From an uncultured Alkalilimnicola sp. (lineage in GTDB: Bacteria; Pseudomonadota; Gammaproteobacteria; Nitrococcales; AK92), in assembly GCA_937951875.1 (NCBI GenBank), contig CALGAN010000072.1:1-17023 (forward strand): DNA of 17,023 bases. Reading direction: 5' to 3'. This document shows positions 15,422 to 17,023 of this stretch, piece after piece. The notes under the pieces are model-generated. The model had not been told where the DNA came from and did no database searches. It saw only the letters and a program-made list of their open reading frames with translations. Made by a program: the position numbers and the translations under genes. Positions within the stretch are counted from its first letter, which is position 1, and every line of letters begins with the position of its first letter.

Positions 15422-16612
15422 TCAGAACGCATCCCCCGGCACCCGCACCCAGCCTTCCATCAGGATCCGCGCCGAGCGCGACATGATGGCCTTGGTGACG
15501 GTCCATTCGCCGTTCACGCGCTTGGCCTCGGCGCCGACCCGCAGCGTGCCGCTGGGGTGGCCGAAGCGCACGGTGGTGCGCTCGCCGCCGCCCGCGGCCA
15601 GGTTCACCAGGGTGCCGGGGATGGCGGCGGCGGTGCCGATGGCGACCGCGGCGGTGCCCATCATGGCGTGATGCAGCTTGCCCATGGATAGCGCGCGCAC
15701 CAGCAGGTCGATGTCCTCGGCCTTCACCGGCTTGCCGCTGGAGGCGAGGTAGTCCTTGGGCGGGGCGACGAAGGCGATCTTCGGCGTGTGCTGACGCTGC
15801 TCGGCCTCCGCCAGATCCTTGATCAGGCCCATTTTTAGCGCGCCGTGGGCGCGGATGGTCTCGAACATCGCCAGCGCCTTGGCGTCGCCGTTGATGGCTT
15901 CCTGCAGCTCGGTGCCGGTGTAGCCGATGTCGGCGGCGTTGACGAACACGGTGGGGATGCCGGCATTGATCAGGGTGGCCTTGAGCACGCCCACGCCCGG
16001 CACGTCCAGGTCGTCGACCAGGTTGCCGGTGGGGAACATGGCGCCGCCCTCGCCCTCCTCGTCGGCGGCCGGGTCGAGGAACTCGATCTGGATCTCGGCG
16101 GCGGGGAAGGTCACGCCGTCCAGCTCGAAGTCGCCGGTCTCCTGCACTTGGCCGTCGGTGATCGGCACGTGGGCGATGATGGTCTTGCCGATGTTGGCCT
16201 GCCAGATGCGCACCGTGCAGCGGCCGTCGCGGGGGACGCGGTTGGGGTCGACCAGCCCGGCGTGGATGGCGAACGCGCCGACCGCGGCGGTGAGGTTGCC
16301 GCAGTTGCCGCTCCAGTCGATGAACGGCTTGTCGATGGATACCTGGCCGAACAGATAGTCGACGTCGTGATCCGGCCGGCTGCTCTTGGACAGGATCACC
16401 GCCTTGGAGGTCGAGGAGGTGGCGCCGCCCATGCCGTCGATGTGCTTGCCGTACGGGTCGGGGCTGCCGATCACCCGCAGCAGCAGCTTATCGCGCGCCT
16501 CGCCGGGCACGCGCGCGCGCTCGGGCAGGTCGTCGAGCTTGAAGAACACGCCTTTGCTGGTGCCGCCGCGCATATAGGTGGCGGGGATGCGGATTTGCGG
16601 TTGGTGGGTCAT
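15422..16612 (-). CDS. prpF: 2-methylaconitate cis-trans isomerase (PrpF)
   Basis: PrpF works with AcnD and isomerises trans-2-methylaconitate to the cis form in the AcnD/PrpF branch of propionate catabolism. The 396-aa product has the expected family length and the N-terminal ATYMRGGTSKGVFF. The catalytic lysine is in GGATSSTSKAVIL (K70) and a conserved cysteine is in DWSGNCGNLTAAVGAF (C104); these correspond to K73 and C107 of the studied Shewanella enzyme. SMGKLHHAMMGTAA lies in the C-terminal half. The ATG at 16612 is preceded by AAGG about 11 nt upstream. It lies 99 bp downstream of acnD on the same strand, with two hairpins between them. It faces prpB-prpC instead of following prpC as in the common operon order. 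Confidence 0.96.
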   Translation of the reverse strand: MTHQPQIRIPATYMRGGTSKGVFFKLDDLPERARVPGEARDKLLLRVIGSPDPYGKHIDGMGGATSSTSKAVILSKSSRPDHDVDYLFGQVSIDKPFIDWSGNCGNLTAAVGAFAIHAGLVDPNRVPRDGRCTVRIWQANIGKTIIAHVPITDGQVQETGDFELDGVTFPAAEIQIEFLDPAADEEGEGGAMFPTGNLVDDLDVPGVGVLKATLINAGIPTVFVNAADIGYTGTELQEAINGDAKALAMFETIRAHGALKMGLIKDLAEAEQRQHTPKIAFVAPPKDYLASSGKPVKAEDIDLLVRALSMGKLHHAMMGTAAVAIGTAAAIPGTLVNLAAGGGERTTVRFGHPSGTLRVGAEAKRVNGEWTVTKAIMSRSARILMEGWVRVPGDAF

Positions 16613-16652
16613 GGAGTTTCGACCTTCACGGTGTGGAGTCGGTTTGTTCTTT

Positions 16653-16699
16653 CCCCTCTCAGGCAGAGGGGAGCGAAGGGCCGGGGATGAACCCGGCCC
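16653..16699. repeat. Two adjacent hairpins between acnD and prpF
   Basis: CCCCTCT and AGAGGGG pair around CAGGC (16653-16671). GGGCCGGG (16678-16685) and CCCGGCCC (16692-16699) pair around GATGAA. They fill most of the 99-bp acnD-prpF gap. They resemble the CCCCTCTC..GAGAGGGG intergenic repeats of many proteobacteria and could attenuate or stabilise the acnD-prpF transcript. Confidence 0.65.
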
Positions 16700-16711
16700 T
16701 CATCGGCCGCG

Positions 16712-17023
16712 TCACGCCGCCGCCGTTTCCGCTTCCAGGAAGTCCTGGGCGAAGCGCTGCAGCACGCCGCCGGCCTCGTAGATCGACACTTCCTCGTCGC
16801 TGTCCAGCCGGCAGGTGACCGGCACAGAGAGCGTCTCGCCGTTGCGGCGGTGGATCACCAGCGTCAGGTCGCAGCGCGGCTTGCGCTCGCCGATCACGTC
16901 GTAGGTCTCGGTGCCGTCCAGCTGCAGGGTCTTGCGGTTGGTGCCTGGCTTGAACTCCAGCGGCAGCACGCCCATGCCGATCAGGTTGGTGCGGTGGATG
17001 CGCTCGAAGCCCTCGGCGACGAT
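16712..17023 (-). CDS. acnD: AcnD, Fe/S-dependent 2-methylcitrate dehydratase, C-terminal fragment (window edge)
   Basis: The last 103 residues of an aconitase-superfamily protein are visible; the rest lies beyond the right edge. The C-terminal swivel domain ends show FERIHRTNLIGMGVLPLEF, typical of AcnA/AcnD, followed by TETYDVIGERKPRCDLTLVI and an Ala-rich end. A methionine at 16975 is internal and not a start, since the frame stays open to 17023 and encodes family sequence. The specific call to AcnD rather than AcnA rests on the adjacent prpF on the same strand, its usual partner, plus nearby prpB and prpC. The iron-sulfur ligands are outside the window. Confidence 0.88.
   Translation of the reverse strand: MVAEGFERIHRTNLIGMGVLPLEFKPGTNRKTLQLDGTETYDVIGERKPRCDLTLVIHRRNGETLSVPVTCRLDSDEEVSIYEAGGVLQRFAQDFLEAETAAA

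Noticed and set aside
14944..15432. Reading the minus-strand frame 15432-14944 as one intact 162-aa gene
   Set aside because: Only its last third is GIY-YIG-like; the first part is out-of-frame Arg-rich sequence crossing the REP hairpin. The true start is in another frame at 15239, so this is a frameshifted gene.
15845..16690. A 281-codon plus-strand open frame opposite prpF
   Set aside because: Antisense shadow rich in His/Gly/Val/Asp. PrpF on the other strand has the catalytic Lys and Cys and full length.

Overview
The window comes from a high-GC bacterium, most likely a gammaproteobacterium. The evidence is a sucA-sucB-lpd cluster, the AcnD/PrpF variant of the methylcitrate pathway, and REP-type hairpins of the 'CCGTC..CCCGC-loop-GCGGG..CCAG' kind. 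Genus or family cannot be settled from this sequence alone. Strong codon bias produces very long but meaningless antisense open frames.

Layout. (1) 1-1036, minus strand: the N-terminal 345 codons of a protein that resembles the long PilZ-associated 'molecular chaperone' proteins of pseudomonads; it is cut by the window edge. (2) 1037-1733: a 697-bp stretch with no convincing gene, probably holding two divergent promoters. (3) 1734-7363, plus strand: sucA, sucB and lpd, the complete 2-oxoglutarate dehydrogenase complex (E1, E2, E3), closed by a strong hairpin terminator at 7381-7415. Neither sdhCDAB nor sucCD adjoins it. (4) 7617-10681, plus strand: an AcuI/YhdH-type acrylyl-CoA reductase, prpB and prpC, in a tight operon that ends at a bidirectional terminator (10708-10737). 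(5) 10755-11954, minus strand: an exported OmpA-like protein whose N-terminal half is an internal duplication. (6) 12205-14820, plus strand: a compact three-gene operon encoding a DUF3696-type AAA ATPase, a PIN-like nuclease and a small ATP-dependent RNA-ligase-like nucleotidyltransferase. This is the most unusual part of the window. (7) 14823-15421: inverted REP-like hairpins flanking a frameshifted GIY-YIG endonuclease gene. (8) 15422-17023, minus strand: prpF and the C-terminal end of acnD.

How the genes fit together. Acrylyl-CoA can be reduced to propionyl-CoA by the AcuI-like enzyme. PrpC condenses propionyl-CoA with oxaloacetate to 2-methylcitrate, and AcnD plus PrpF convert this to cis-2-methylaconitate. 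An aconitase outside the window hydrates it, and PrpB cleaves the product to pyruvate and succinate. Succinate enters the TCA cycle, whose 2-oxoglutarate step is encoded next door. The usual contiguous prpB-prpC-acnD-prpF order is broken here: the two halves face each other across about 4.7 kb holding the OmpA-like gene, the ATPase/PIN/ligase module and the REP/GIY-YIG remnant. That arrangement suggests inversion and/or insertion. No prpR-type regulator is visible.
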